Made by a program: the position numbers and the translations under genes. DNA of 35,470 bases. Origin: Chara braunii. Taxonomy: Eukaryota; Streptophyta; Charophyceae; Charales; Characeae. Shown here in pieces: positions 1-9,590 of this stretch. The notes beneath the pieces are model-generated. The model ran no database searches and was not told the origin of the DNA. It saw only the letters and a program-made list of their open reading frames with translations. The stretch is from the NCBI GenBank assembly GCA_003427395.1, contig BFEA01000001.1, positions 13,049,460 to 13,084,929 on the forward strand, given 5' to 3'. How positions within the stretch are numbered: position 1 is the stretch's first letter; every line of letters begins with the position of its first letter.

Positions 1-14
1 CACACACACACACT

Positions 15-45
<31 letters not shown>

Positions 46-95
46 ACACACACACACACACTCACACACACTCACATACACACACACGCATTCTC
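1..95. repeat. (CA)n microsatellite
   Basis: Almost uninterrupted CA dinucleotide repeat with occasional CT or TA interruptions. It reads as TG on the minus strand. Any open frame across it is an artefact of the repeat. Confidence 0.97.
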
Positions 96-600
96 CTGTC
101 TATTGATGGGGAGCGCCACCCGCTGGAAACTGGGTCCAACGTCCCATGAACATCGCGAATGAAGCACCAACCGGGACCCCACACACACTCTCTTCGAGTT
201 GTGTATGGCGAACATAACAAAACATACATACATCATAATCACTACCTTACCCTTCCCGAACCACATCAACAAAAGAACTACGGGCTGCGCACCCGTGCCC
301 TCACGGTAAGTCAATGCAGGTTTCACTCATCAGCGAAGATTCATTCAGCCACTTCGCACGAGTCTGTCTCTCTACGGGGGCGTCATATACCTTAAGAGCC
401 ATTTTGAAAGTTCACTGTCTTTATCTCTCTCTCATCATTCGTAACCCTTTTCTTTCATGACATCATAGTGGCAATTTGTTGGAGATTACTATAGCGTGGA
501 GATTACTCCACGATTTTTGGAGATTTTATTTTACTTATCTGGTGTGTACTGAAGACGATCAACGGCATTGTGGGTTTTTTTATCGATTTCAAGTACGAAG
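96..600. other. unassigned 5' flank of the Penelope-like element
   Basis: No convincing gene is seen. The short open frames here have no recognisable motif and differ in composition from the coding-like DNA that begins near 635. The stretch may hold the 5' untranslated part of the downstream retroelement; no terminal repeat was identified. Confidence 0.5.
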
Positions 601-634
601 ACTACCTACCTGACGTTCCCAAGCTTCAAGGAAG

Positions 635-1960
635 ATGTCGCGTTCGCGATCATCGTCGGACAGGAGGCGGCGCAGACACTCATGATCATCTTCCGGATCT
701 CAAGGGAGGAAGCGCTCAAGAAGGGGGAGATCGAAAACTCCGAGAGATAGAAGACATAAGTCAAGATCACCATCGTCATGGAGAAGAAGGGCGGAGTCAG
801 AATCTCCAAGGTGGTTCTCGAGACCATTGTGGGAGCAAAGACGGAATGATTTCCCCCCACCGAGAAATCGAGCGTGGTTTACAACGGATCTAAAGGAAGA
901 AATCTTTAAGCTCCGTCGGGAGATGGACAAAGTTCTCAAGACATTGGAGTTACTCACACGAAAGACAATTGAAAAGCAGCCAGCTTCTCCGAACAAGGAA
1001 GACACCGCAAAGAAGCCTGAGCTCACTCCAGACGCGCTCAAGTCCATCATTGCTGAAGCACTGAAGCCGATAGAGATGAACCAAGGGGGACAAAATCAAG
1101 TTGGTCCAAGCGCAACCGGTCAGAAGAATGCAGAGGCGGAACATAAAGTAGAAAGGATGGTATCGGAAGTGCAGAAGGAGGTCAACAACCTTAAGCTACT
1201 AAAGTATGATCTGGCGGTTGTGAAGGGCGCGTTGCAGAAGAGCAATGAACCGACTCGTACCTGCACTCCGATCGTATCGTCTTCGGTTCATCCAAACGGA
1301 CTCGGATATGTGGGGACAATGGCTGGACTACCAACTTCAGTTAATGGTAGCCACAACATTCCAAGCCGAAGCATGCCAAGCAGAAGTGCATCGAACAAAA
1401 GCAGATTGGGACGCGTAATCCCTCCACACCCCAAGAGAGGACGAACGAAGATTAATCGCAACGTGTCGGCAACGAAGTCGAAGGCAAAACGGAGCATTAA
1501 TTTCGGGGTCGAACCGATGACGGACATGCAACTCCTTCGTCTTCACTACACGGACCTGAAGGTCTTATGCAAGATGCATGACATCAGGTACAAGGACAAA
1601 CCGCAAGCGATCTCGGCATTGAGGCAAGCTCCAAGATTGATCGCCTACAAGGGGCGGGACTTCAACCGGGATTCTGATCTTGAAACACAGATCATGCCAG
1701 ATCTAGATAACATCAGTGTCCAATACAACTGGCGGCGACACAAGTGAGGATGATTACGAGAGCCTTACTACAAGATCAAGCGGGAGTGTTGAGTATGACT
1801 CATCCAACACATCTTCGAGCGCTGAAGATCTGTTGGAAGGTAGAAGACACCTCAGCATCAGGCGACCTCACCACGACACAGAAGTGGGAGCAGATACACA
1901 GACTATCAACAAAAATTGAGCAACTAGTTAGTACAGGGAGTTTCACCTTGGTATAGGCAT
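635..1960 (+). pseudogene. PLE ORF, N-terminal part: RS-rich, coiled-coil, SAP, start of GIY-YIG (copy A)
   Basis: The best start is ATG 635. It opens a strongly Arg/Ser-rich segment (about 60 residues) interrupted once by TGA at 683-685, which looks like a CGA to TGA change. The frame then runs to 1747. Residues from about 890 to 960 and from 1140 to 1240 form Leu/Lys/Glu-rich heptad-like coiled coils. A basic segment (1390-1500, motif PKRGRTKINR) could be a nuclear localisation signal. At 1516-1640 a SAP-like helix-turn-helix follows (DLKVLCKMHDI, then a Lys-rich turn and AISAL). A 2-bp deletion near 1711 relative to copy B shifts the frame into the Asp/Ser-rich linker. The GIY-YIG start reads MYVGRTGR...RWTEHI from 1961 after another shift. 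Function inferred from the family: nuclear, DNA-binding retroelement protein. RS and SAP calls are by eye. Confidence 0.65.
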
Positions 1961-2806
1961 ATGTATGTGGGGAGGACAGGAAGACAACCCAACAAGAGAT
2001 GGACTGAACACATAAACTTGGAAAGAATCCAAATAGAGGAGCACAGCGGAAACTATACAGTTGGCCGCACTTCAGTACATGGTAGCCGCAACATTCCGAG
2101 TCGAAGCATGCCAAGCAGAAGCGCACCGAACAAAAGCAGATTGGGACGCGTAACCCCTTCACACCCCAAGAGAGGACGAATGAAGATTAATCGCAACGTG
2201 TCGGCAGCGAAGTCGAAGGCAAAACGGAGCATTAATTTTAGGGTCGAACCGATGACGGACATGCAGTTCCTTTGTCTTCACTACACGAACCTGAAGGTCT
2301 TATGCAAGATGCATGACATCAGGTACAAGGACAAGCCGCAAGCGATCTCGGAATTGAGGCAAGTTCCTGGATTAATCGCGTACAAGGGGCGGGATTTCAA
2401 CCGGGATTCTGATCTTGAAACACAGATCATGCCAGATCCAGATAACATCAGAGTGTCCAATACAACTGGCGGCGACACAAGTGTGGATGATTACGAGAGC
2501 CTTAGTACAAGATCAAGCGGGAGTGATGAGTATGACTCATCCAACACATCTTCGAGCGCCGAAGATCTGTCAGGAAGGTAGAAGACACATCAGCATCAGG
2601 CGACCTCACCACGACACAGAAGTGGGAGTAGATACACAGACTATCAACGAAAATTGAGCAACTAGTTAGTACAGGGAGTTTCACCTTGGTGTAGACATAT
2701 GTACATGGGGAGGACAGGAAGAAAGCCCGACAAGAGATGAACTGAACACATAAACTTGGCTAAGAATCCAAATAGAGGAGCACAACGGAAACTATACAGT
2801 TGGCTA
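1334..2806 (+). repeat. tandem duplication of the SAP to GIY-YIG segment (unit about 735 bp)
   Basis: Copy A (about 1334-2068) and copy B (about 2069-2806) align along their whole length with small indels. The offset is 735 bp at the left end and 739 bp near the right end. At the junction near 2065-2075 copy A jumps from the middle of the GIY-YIG domain back to the segment before the SAP domain. Only copy B continues into the full nuclease domain and the RT, so the duplication truncates copy A. Confidence 0.9.
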
Positions 2807-2962
2807 CACAAATTTGGTTGGGAGAAATATGTTTTGATACTCATTTGGACGGGAGTGAGATCAGAGGTGATAGGGATGAAAGCAGCATTGATTAGGAGAC
2901 TGAAAAGGCAGAAAGACTCGAAAAAACCGAAGACGAAGAAGGAGAAAGAGGAAGAAGAATAG
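2069..2962 (+). pseudogene. PLE ORF, second SAP domain and GIY-YIG endonuclease (copy B)
   Basis: Copy B repeats the basic segment and SAP-like domain (about 2250-2380), followed by the Asp/Ser-rich linker up to a stop at 2579-2581. After a frame change the GIY-YIG domain reads from about 2672: MYMGRTGRKPDKR, then TEHI, then RKLYSWLHKFGWEKYVL, then RSEVIGMKAALIRRLK. This gives the family pattern of a Tyr-Gly strand, the conserved Arg, and a Glu in the last helix (metal ligand). The codon after DKR is TGA where copy A has a Trp codon (RW), a G to A type change. In this family the domain nicks target DNA to prime reverse transcription. Here it is broken by at least one stop and a frameshift. 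Confidence 0.7.
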
Positions 2963-3049
2963 AAACAATGAGGTGAAAAGGCAGAAAGACTCGAAAAAAC
3001 CGAAGACGAAGAAGGAGAAAGAGGAAGAAGAATAGAAACAATGAGGTGA
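2901..3049 (+). repeat. 73-bp tandem duplication after the GIY-YIG domain
   Basis: A Lys/Glu-coding purine-rich unit of 73 bp occurs twice with essentially no differences (2901-2973 and 2974-3046). It lies directly after the last helix of the nuclease domain. The near identity suggests a recent event, or an assembly duplication. Confidence 0.9.
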
Positions 3050-3275
3050 ATCAGAATATACATGTTTTGTTTAAATCGGTTCGATCAGGTTACACTACGA
3101 AGTTAACATCAATACTTCAACCGAAAGCAATGATTTACTGCACAGCTGGAAAATTATGAAATAAAAAATGAAAGTAATTAAACGAACATTCGGATCAACA
3201 ATTGTAGAAATTGACAACACAAAGTTCCAGCTAAAAAAATGCCGAAAATGAATTGAAAATGGATGTATCTTCTAT

Positions 3276-3878
3276 GTGATCCAACTGGTGCATACGAGAC
3301 CGAAAACAAACAAACATAGAAATATTCTGATTAACTGTTTGAGGGCACCATGGAGACGAAGTGAACTATATAAATTATCGTTAGATGATATACTGATTCT
3401 TCTATCAAAGGTGGATCGATTACTGGAAAGAAGCAAAGACGAACAATTAAAGGCATCTTCACACGAATTTCAAAGAAGAAGTTTGCATTCAATATCAAGA
3501 GAAGGTTGATACTTAAGATTCCATTTAATGCATGCATTAATCTGAAGCAAGTGAGAAACACAACAACCGAGTCTATCTTGGAAACGTAAGTACTAATAAT
3601 TTGGCAAACGATTTGACAACTCGGATGCATGTGATGTTTAAAAAAACAATCATATACAGGTGCTTACACAAGCACCGGACTGTAATTGTGCAGTATCCCG
3701 ACTTCCAAAAAGTGAGAACCACATTGTCTGCAGATTAAGTGAAATCACAGAAAATCAGCTCTTGTGGAATGCAAAAAACGTACCCCATATGAACGAAAGA
3801 ATTGGAAAGGAAGAAATTAAAATGACAATCATCACTACCATTGCAAGTATACCACGACCACTAAGGAAGAAAAAATAA
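3276..3878 (+). pseudogene. PLE linker region with Cys cluster between GIY-YIG and RT
   Basis: Two adjoining open stretches lie between the nuclease and the RT. The first (3276-3509) is helix-rich (ELYKLSLDDILILLSK). Its conceptual continuation in the next frame runs to about 3585 (FNIKRRLILKIPF). The second (3660-3878) contains PDCNCAVSRL followed by HIVCRLSEI, a C-x-C...H...C cluster, then KNVPHMNERI. A CxC motif before the RT is described for permuted PLEs (from memory), so I read this as the same ORF. A GTAAGT at 3586 and a CAG at 3657-3659 could bound a 74-nt intron, but joining them does not put the Cys cluster in frame, so frameshift decay is equally likely. Confidence 0.5.
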
Positions 3879-3992
3879 ATTAAAATAAATGTTTCTACTT
3901 GCATCGAAAAAAAGAATAGTATGGAGATTTTTCTTCACATATCATAAGTATGGGAAGTAAAAAGAAGATTAACACAATGTATCCTATCACCA

Positions 3993-4999
3993 TTGGACAT
4001 AAATCCTGGAGAAACTTTTGTGGAATGTCGTAAAATCTGGTACGAGAAGACCCGAAAATTCTTTCTGGAATCGAATCACTACGAAATTATACAACAAACG
4101 GAATCTGGGATCACTCAATTGACCAAAAATATGTATCATGGATGTGGGCTGAAGAAAATCGCAGAATGGGATGAACAGAGATCATACGGAAATGCGTATA
4201 CAATTCCAAAAAACAAGGACGTCACCAGACGCCGACCAATTGTGTCGACATATAAGAAGTCATCTCGGAAGACATCGAAGGTACTATCAAGAGCTATCAA
4301 CTTCATGTGTCAAGCATTGAAAGTTGATTTCTCACTAAAAGGAACGAACCAACTACTACCTAGACTAAAGAAATGTAATCAAGTAGCAAAAGAAACATAC
4401 GGGGATATGTCTACGATAATCTGCTCCACATACGATGTCAAAGATATGTTTTCGAATCTCGATCACACACATATGTTAAACGTCATGCAATGGATGATGA
4501 AAACGATGAAAGAAAAACGGAAAACTCACTTGTGTTACAAGATGAGAGGAAAGTACATGAACTTTGGAAAAGCAAACGGAACCTATGGATGGAGAACATT
4601 AAAAATTGAGTGTCTAATGGATCTGTTGTACTATGACATCAAACACGCATACTTCAAACTTCAAAGTACATGGAACATTATTATGCCAAGTAATGGGTAT
4701 ACCAATGGGGAAGGGCTCTAGCCCACCCATTGCCAACATGGTATGCGCGTTCGACGAGTACAGATGGTGTGCGCAGACTGGAATTGATGAGAAACTTATC
4801 CACGGTATGAGTTTTCTGGACGATGTAATGATGATCATAATAGTAAGTAAGGAAGATCAAACGAAAAAGTTGAAATGTTTGAAATCTTTTCAAACATGCT
4901 ACCACCAATCTCTAAAACTTGAAATCATATCAGACAACGCGAACACAGTATGAACATATCTGGAAACAAGGGTGACAAAATCAATCAACGAACAGAATC
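3993..4999 (+). pseudogene. Penelope-like reverse transcriptase (frameshifted)
   Basis: The RT core is recognisable. Finger motifs are YTIPKNKDVTRRRPIVS (about 4197-4250). Motif A is STYDVKDMFSNLDH (about 4429-4470) with its catalytic Asp. After HAYFKLQSTW the frame shifts by one base near 4680. Motif B follows as QVMGIPMGKGSSPPIAN (4690-4740), and motif C as FLDDVMMII (about 4815-4840) with the Asp pair. A stop at 4951-4953 interrupts the thumb, which continues as TYLETRVTKSI to about 4999. The GIPMG...SPPIAN form of motif B and the W...HAYF segment before it match Penelope-like RTs better than LTR or LINE types. It is non-functional as assembled. Confidence 0.75.
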
Positions 5000-5240
5000 A
5001 TAAGATATGATGAAAGTAGCTCCAGATTGAATTCATGTTGGAAATCGACGACGACAAGGACAACACAGAGAGCGACTGCGGGAGATCCTGAGGATAGATG
5101 ATGAGTACACTGCAAGGATAGGGAAAGTGGCAGAGAAGGACCGGGAACAAAGGGTATAAATACTGAGGATAGTGGCTGAAATGATTACCTGAGCAGTGAG
5201 GTAGAAGGGTAATCGTGACTGGTCTCGCATGCAATGGACA
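5000..5240 (+). other. possible C-terminal/3' part of the PLE
   Basis: A conceptual plus-strand reading at about 5039-5158 gives an Arg/Glu-rich helix (RERLREILRI, then EKDREQRV) ending in TAA. This might be the C-terminal tail of the PLE ORF. No 3' terminal repeat, poly(A) tail or hammerhead core was found by eye. CT-rich simple sequence follows at 5292-5346. Confidence 0.3.
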
Positions 5241-5350
5241 TATATTGTGAAAGTAAAACCTCGCACGTTCTGTCTACATTTGCATGTGTTTATCTTCTCT
5301 TTCTCTCTCTCTTATCAACAAATGGAACAAAACTCTCTCTCTCTATGAAA

Positions 5351-5449
5351 CCGCGCGTTCATTGAACGCGGGTTTTCCGTTCATAAATTGAACGGAATGC
5401 ACGCGCGTTCAATGAACGGGACCGAACGTGGAGTTCAATTATGCACGGG
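5351..5449. repeat. GC-rich word island A-left (GAACG/CGTTC)
   Basis: About 100 bp built from the word GTTCA and its complement TGAAC (four and three copies), arranged as facing pairs. Examples are CGCGTTCATTGAACGCG near 5355-5370 and CGTTCATAAATTGAACG near 5378-5394. It is followed directly by a run of about 20 A. The surrounding DNA is very AT-rich, so the island stands out in composition. Confidence 0.85.
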
Positions 5450-5793
5450 AAAAAAAAAAAAAAAAAAAACCCTAAAAAAATTCCGAAAAAAAAAAAATGT
5501 TATGAAGAACAATAAAATAAACAACATTTGCCTGAGCATTACATCTAAATTCGTTACCAAATTGGGAAAAAAAAATAGAAAACAGAAAATAAAAAAAGTA
5601 AAAAAAGAATTGAAATTAGTGAGCGAACACGATTTGACACTGCCATCTTTGGCGATTTTTCATTTTTTGTTGCCTTAGCAATGAGAGGCATGTACCTCAC
5701 ATCATACAAAACTCATAAAAAAAAAAATCGAAAAAAAAAGTTATATTTAGGCATTAAAATGATTTAAAAAAAATAAAATAAAAAAATAAAAAA
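5450..5793 (-). repeat. AT-rich repeat module M1, minus orientation
   Basis: AT-rich DNA with poly(A) runs at both ends. Its reverse complement matches two other places in the window. The segment at 5520-5567 matches 34852-34900 (TTTGGTAA...GATGTAAT.CTCAGGCAAAT). The box at 5635-5655 matches the CGCCAAAGAT.GCGGTGTC boxes at 25264, 25445, 25744 and 25926. No convincing coding potential. The open frame at 5388-5678 is Lys-rich because of the A runs. Confidence 0.8.
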
Positions 5794-5881
5794 TGAACGC
5801 CGTTCAATTTTGAACGCGAACGCGCAATCCGCGTTCAAACGCACATTTGAACACGAACGCGCGTTCACGGCGTTCAAACGG
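5794..5881. repeat. GC-rich word island A-right (GAACG/CGTTC)
   Basis: Same word as the left island: GTTCA four times and TGAAC three times in 88 bp, with facing pairs such as TGAACGCCGTTCA at 5794-5806 and GAACGCGCGTTC near 5856-5866. Together with 5351-5449 it brackets module M1, so the unit has loosely inverted-repeat-like ends. Confidence 0.85.
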
Positions 5882-5887
5882 TTACAC

Positions 5888-5888
<1 letters not shown>

Positions 5889-5930
<42 letters not shown>
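5889..5930. repeat. (TC)n microsatellite
   Basis: Uninterrupted TC dinucleotide repeat directly after the word island. A minus-strand frame reading through it gives an Arg/Glu repeat and is an artefact. Confidence 0.97.
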
Positions 5931-5933
<3 letters not shown>

Positions 5934-5994
5934 TTAGCTCTTAGTCTCATTGATTTGGCTACCTTAGGGCTGCGTTCCCCGCGCCCACGCGGTA

Positions 5995-6059
5995 GACAAT
6001 AGGAGGATATTCTCTTGGTGCAGGGCGCGGGGACAATAGGAGGATATTCTCTTGGTGCA
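5995..6059. repeat. two copies of a 28-nt direct repeat
   Basis: A 28-nt unit beginning GACAATAGGAGGATATTC occurs at 5995-6022 and 6032-6059, identical by eye, separated by a 9-nt GC-rich spacer. Two copies only, so this is not an array. Confidence 0.9.
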
Positions 6060-6302
6060 TACCTCGGCACAGCATCTTTGAGGGGTCGGGCAAAGAAAAG
6101 GGAAAGAAAATAACGAATTTCGGCCCCGATGGCACTCGGGGTTCCCTGAGATCGCAGGGGCGAACTGCCGCAAAGCGCGGGTGCCAACGGCAAACGTGGC
6201 GCCGAAAAGCGCGGGAGCTGTAGCATGTCTGCGAATTGAAACGGCGCAAAAGTTTCAATAACGCAGGATGTCCATCGACTGCCGCAACGTTCCTAGGTAG
6301 TG

Positions 6303-6400
6303 AAGGGGGAACGTGTGCAAGAATAGCTCTCCGTGTATGCTTCTCCCATGTAGAAGGGGAACGTGTGCAGGAACAGCTCTCCGTGTATGCTTCTCCCGAC
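6303..6400. repeat. 50-bp tandem repeat, two copies
   Basis: The segment containing AACGTGTGCA and CTCTCCGTGTATGCTTCTCC occurs at about 6303-6347 and again about 50 bp later, with a few substitutions. Confidence 0.85.
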
Positions 6401-7650
6401 CGATTCAGCCGGCCATCCCGCAGGCGACTGCCCCCGTCGTGGGGTTGATAATTGGATGGCACGACATGCTACTGTAAGCAGGAGTCCGTCGTCGGTGGTT
6501 CACCGTGTGTGTGCTGTCAAGGCGACAATTTCTGGTATATTGCGTGCCACACTGCTGTATAGCAGCAGCATGTCTTCCAGTCAACCCGCTCATCAATCAA
6601 TATGATGATGGATGTGTCATGTAAGTGATTGCCGGAAGGAGTGGTTGACTGCGCGCGCTTGTACAGGTCGCCGCGGGAGCGCTCAAGAAACGTTCCATCC
6701 TGGCGCCTATGCGCGTGCGCCTGAGCGCAGCATCGTACTGAATAGATCAGCGCTGCAGGCTGTGGGGAGCAGTCGCACGGCGGCAGTGTGCCACGGAGAA
6801 GGCGCAGGGCGGGCGCGAGTGTGTATCGGCAGTGCGCGCTAAAGATAGAGAAGGTGCAGTGTGCTACCGTGTCGGCCGTGTTGTGCTGCATCACATCCTG
6901 CCCGGTGCGAGGCGAATCAGAAATCGTACGCACGCGATTTCCAGATGGGGACAAGAGACAAGATGCTGACTGGGAAGACGGGATTCATCTGCGGGCAAGA
7001 AGTTCCAATCCCGTTACTTCCGGGGATGACGCTGCGCGACCCCAGGGTAAGCGGAATGCAATTGCTAATCCTCGTTGTTTGTATTTCGAAGCCGAACCAA
7101 TGCATAGCCAGTACACGCAGTTTCTGTCCCAGCCGCACACCTATGAATTTACAATATCCCTACCTAGATTCTGTCGGAGCCGCACCAACGCGTACTCAAC
7201 ACACAAGTGTATGGACAATAGCCCCCACACAAAGAGCTACATGCCTCCTATGGGCAGGGCTTGTGGATGCGCAAGCGTAGCCGGCCAGCCGCACGTCGCA
7301 TACATCTGCGGTACGATTGAGAGGATTCGTTTAAGGTTGTGTAGAAAGTTGGACACTGCTTTTCTTAGCAAAACGTGCAGTAGGTTCGCTTGATAGGCTC
7401 AGCTTTGACAGCTCTGCCTTGTCGGGCGGCGGGTGATGATGAACGCTGTTGTTCTCCGAGAAGCAAGCAGCGACGGAATTCAAATTGGGAAGGGGAAAGG
7501 GAGTGCATCTGAAGCGGGGATGGCGATCCGACGTGGAGAGGAGCCCAATGAGGAGCGGGACTCGTGATCCGGCGAAATGATATAGTCCCAGGAACCGATC
7601 GTGGTTGATGCTCGTTGGCTCTCGAGTTGCAGGCGCTAGTGCGACAGCGC
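6401..7650. other. unassigned GC-richer region, no supported gene
   Basis: Several overlapping open frames of 60-200 codons exist on both strands. The longest is at 6788-7393. None shows a recognisable domain, and their composition (Cys/Arg/His-rich, overlapping on both strands) is what GC-rich non-coding DNA gives. Exons of an unrecognised gene cannot be excluded. Confidence 0.5.
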
Positions 7651-7720
7651 CAATGTCTTCTGAACAAGCACAGAACGGTCGCACTACAGCTACTGTTCTG
7701 TGCTTGTTTAGCAGACATTG
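7651..7720. other. perfect-looking 26-bp stem hairpin (possible small-RNA precursor or tiny MITE)
   Basis: Arms 7651-7676 and 7695-7720 are reverse complements at 24 of 26 positions; one mismatch is a G-U-compatible pair in RNA and one is A-C. The loop is 18 nt. The arms begin CAATGTCT and end with AACAAGCACAGAAC pairing to GTTCTGTGCTTGTT. Stem length and loop suit a plant-type miRNA duplex, although a longer lower stem is not evident. Transcription is not shown by the sequence. Confidence 0.5.
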
Positions 7721-9590
7721 CATTTGTCTAATTCCATCGTGGCCAAGCTAAAGCCTTCCCCCGAATAGAACCACGGTCACCATCCCTGTCTCTGGACTGA
7801 AAGTTGGCCCTGGAGATGTTTGCTTCTTTTTTTTAAGGAGAAGCAAAATGCAGCTGCTGTAATGACCGTGCGTTCTATTGCGGAGAAGACGGTAGTGGCG
7901 GAGGTGCGTCCGTTGTGCCCATCCCCATAGCTCCTGTATAAGGACTATGCAGAGAAGTCCACGAATAAGGGCGATATTACAGGGTCGCCACATCTACGAC
8001 GGGCCACTTCAACCTCCAATAGCGGTTGCTACTAATTGAATCAATAATGATCCCAATTTCCAAGAGACTTTCTCAGCAGTTCAGTCCTTGATGGCGCCTA
8101 CCGCCGCCTGCTAAACAAACCGTGTGGACTCCTTAATCAACGGCCGTGGTTGGTCTGGGCCAGCCAGATGGATCCAATATCCCATCCGCTCTATCCGGGA
8201 AGCACGCGCGCGCTCATAAAAAAAAAAAAAAAGATGCCGAGAGTTCGATTGCTCTGTCCGTCCACCCCTTGGGAGATGCAAGTTGTTCTCACTATGGCAA
8301 CCCGGTTACAACCCGATCCGCTATTACATCCTACTGCTGGTTCCCGACCGCAGATCCCGATTGCTCCCCTCCGCCCCACCTCCGCTCTCCCATTCCTCCC
8401 TCAGCCAGTTAATAGCCTGCCGTCATCTTCCCGGCTTTGTCGATCAGACATCATCCACAGACTACGATTCGTCTCACGATCGCAAGCCATCCCGCTGCTA
8501 TCAACAAGGAAAGAAACACTGTCCAAAAGCATGCAAGCCATGTCGAACAAAAGAAGCATCTCACTTCTTCCTCCAAGCACAACTCGTTGAACTCGATGCG
8601 ATCTCACTTGTTTTCCCATTTGCGCATGTCATCCTTGCGCAGGGGTCATGCATGCTCGTCTTCTCCCTGTATCGAATAACCACGGAACGGACGTCCCAAA
8701 GCGCAGGCTCAGAGCTTGACTTGAGGAGGATCAACGAGATGCCATCGATCGATTGAGTACAGAACAGCGCTTGCTTTCATCAACAGGTGTAAATCAGATG
8801 GCGGCGGGCAGTTCAACAATTCCCCCCAAAATTTGTCCCCCAGTACCAATGCACATAGAGGGTGCCATTTCGACGCGGGCAACAAGACGGGATCGATCGT
8901 GTGTTGTATTTGCATGAGGGTGCCCATTGCTACCGTGTTGTCACAAATACAATGCACCCTGATCATGAATGCATACAACCTGTTTTTACCGTCTTGTACA
9001 GTCATGATGAGGGTATGTTGTGTTCGGGGGAAGACGGTAGAATTCAGGAAGTCGCATCGCGCACACTTCTCTGCCTTCCCCCAGGTCTATATCACCATCG
9101 CTAGGTCTGCTTGAGGCGTTTCTGCAAGCAGCACGTTGAGGTTCTTGTCCGCATGTTTTCGCCTGGGATTTCGACGACACGCTACAGCACACGCCCTCCT
9201 CGATAACTCCAAACGCTGCATCCAACATAGGACGCCTTGTCGGCCCTTCCATCGCATCCAAGCCCGCGTACAGAGGACGGCAGAGAGATGGCTGCATTCA
9301 TTGCAGACGTGCCAGACGCGAGCTCATCGCATAATAAGCGAATCCTCAGCGACAAAAGAATGGCGTATAGGAAAGGAACACAGAAAATATACTACGATCA
9401 CAACCCAGCTGTTCATCTGCCTCTGGCGAAAGCGTATGAACCACACGACAGAGCATAAAGACGCTCGAGGTCGACGCGAGGATCTTGGAGAGACAAGCTC
9501 ATCGATAACAGCGCACTGATAAAAATGGCGCAGTCGCGAAGTTCTTACTACCGGCGGCAGACTCGTTAACGCGGCCTCCAAGCAGCCATA
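7721..9590. other. unassigned region with short A runs
   Basis: No gene is supported. A 14-nt A run lies at about 8219-8233 and a short T run near 7828-7836. Open frames on both strands are short and show no motifs. Ordinary intergenic or decayed repeat sequence. Confidence 0.5.

Larger units (their letters stand above)
600..5240 (+). mobile_element. degenerate Penelope-like retroelement with N-terminal GIY-YIG domain
   Basis: One plus-strand retroelement explains this stretch. In order it carries an Arg/Ser-rich N-terminus (from 635), coiled coils, a basic segment, a SAP-like domain, an acidic Ser-rich linker, a GIY-YIG endonuclease, a Cys cluster and a reverse transcriptase with motifs A, B and C. 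Canonical Penelope-like elements have GIY-YIG after the RT. The reversed order seen here is known from the permuted Chlamys/Naiad-type clade, and SAP domains have been reported in such green-lineage elements (from memory, not checked). Several frameshifts, stops and two internal tandem duplications make this copy dead. Exact ends are not determined. Confidence 0.75.

Noticed and set aside
4950-5350. Hammerhead ribozyme expected near PLE ends
   Set aside because: No CTGATGA core with a matching GAAA strand and flanking helices was found by eye.
5388-5678. 96-codon Lys-rich frame
   Set aside because: Produced by poly(A) runs inside the AT-rich module.
5995-6059. 28-nt direct repeats as a CRISPR array
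   Set aside because: Only two copies with a 9-nt spacer in eukaryotic DNA.
6788-7393. 201-codon open frame as a gene
   Set aside because: No start context, domain or sensible composition, and overlapping frames of similar length exist. Typical of GC-rich non-coding DNA.
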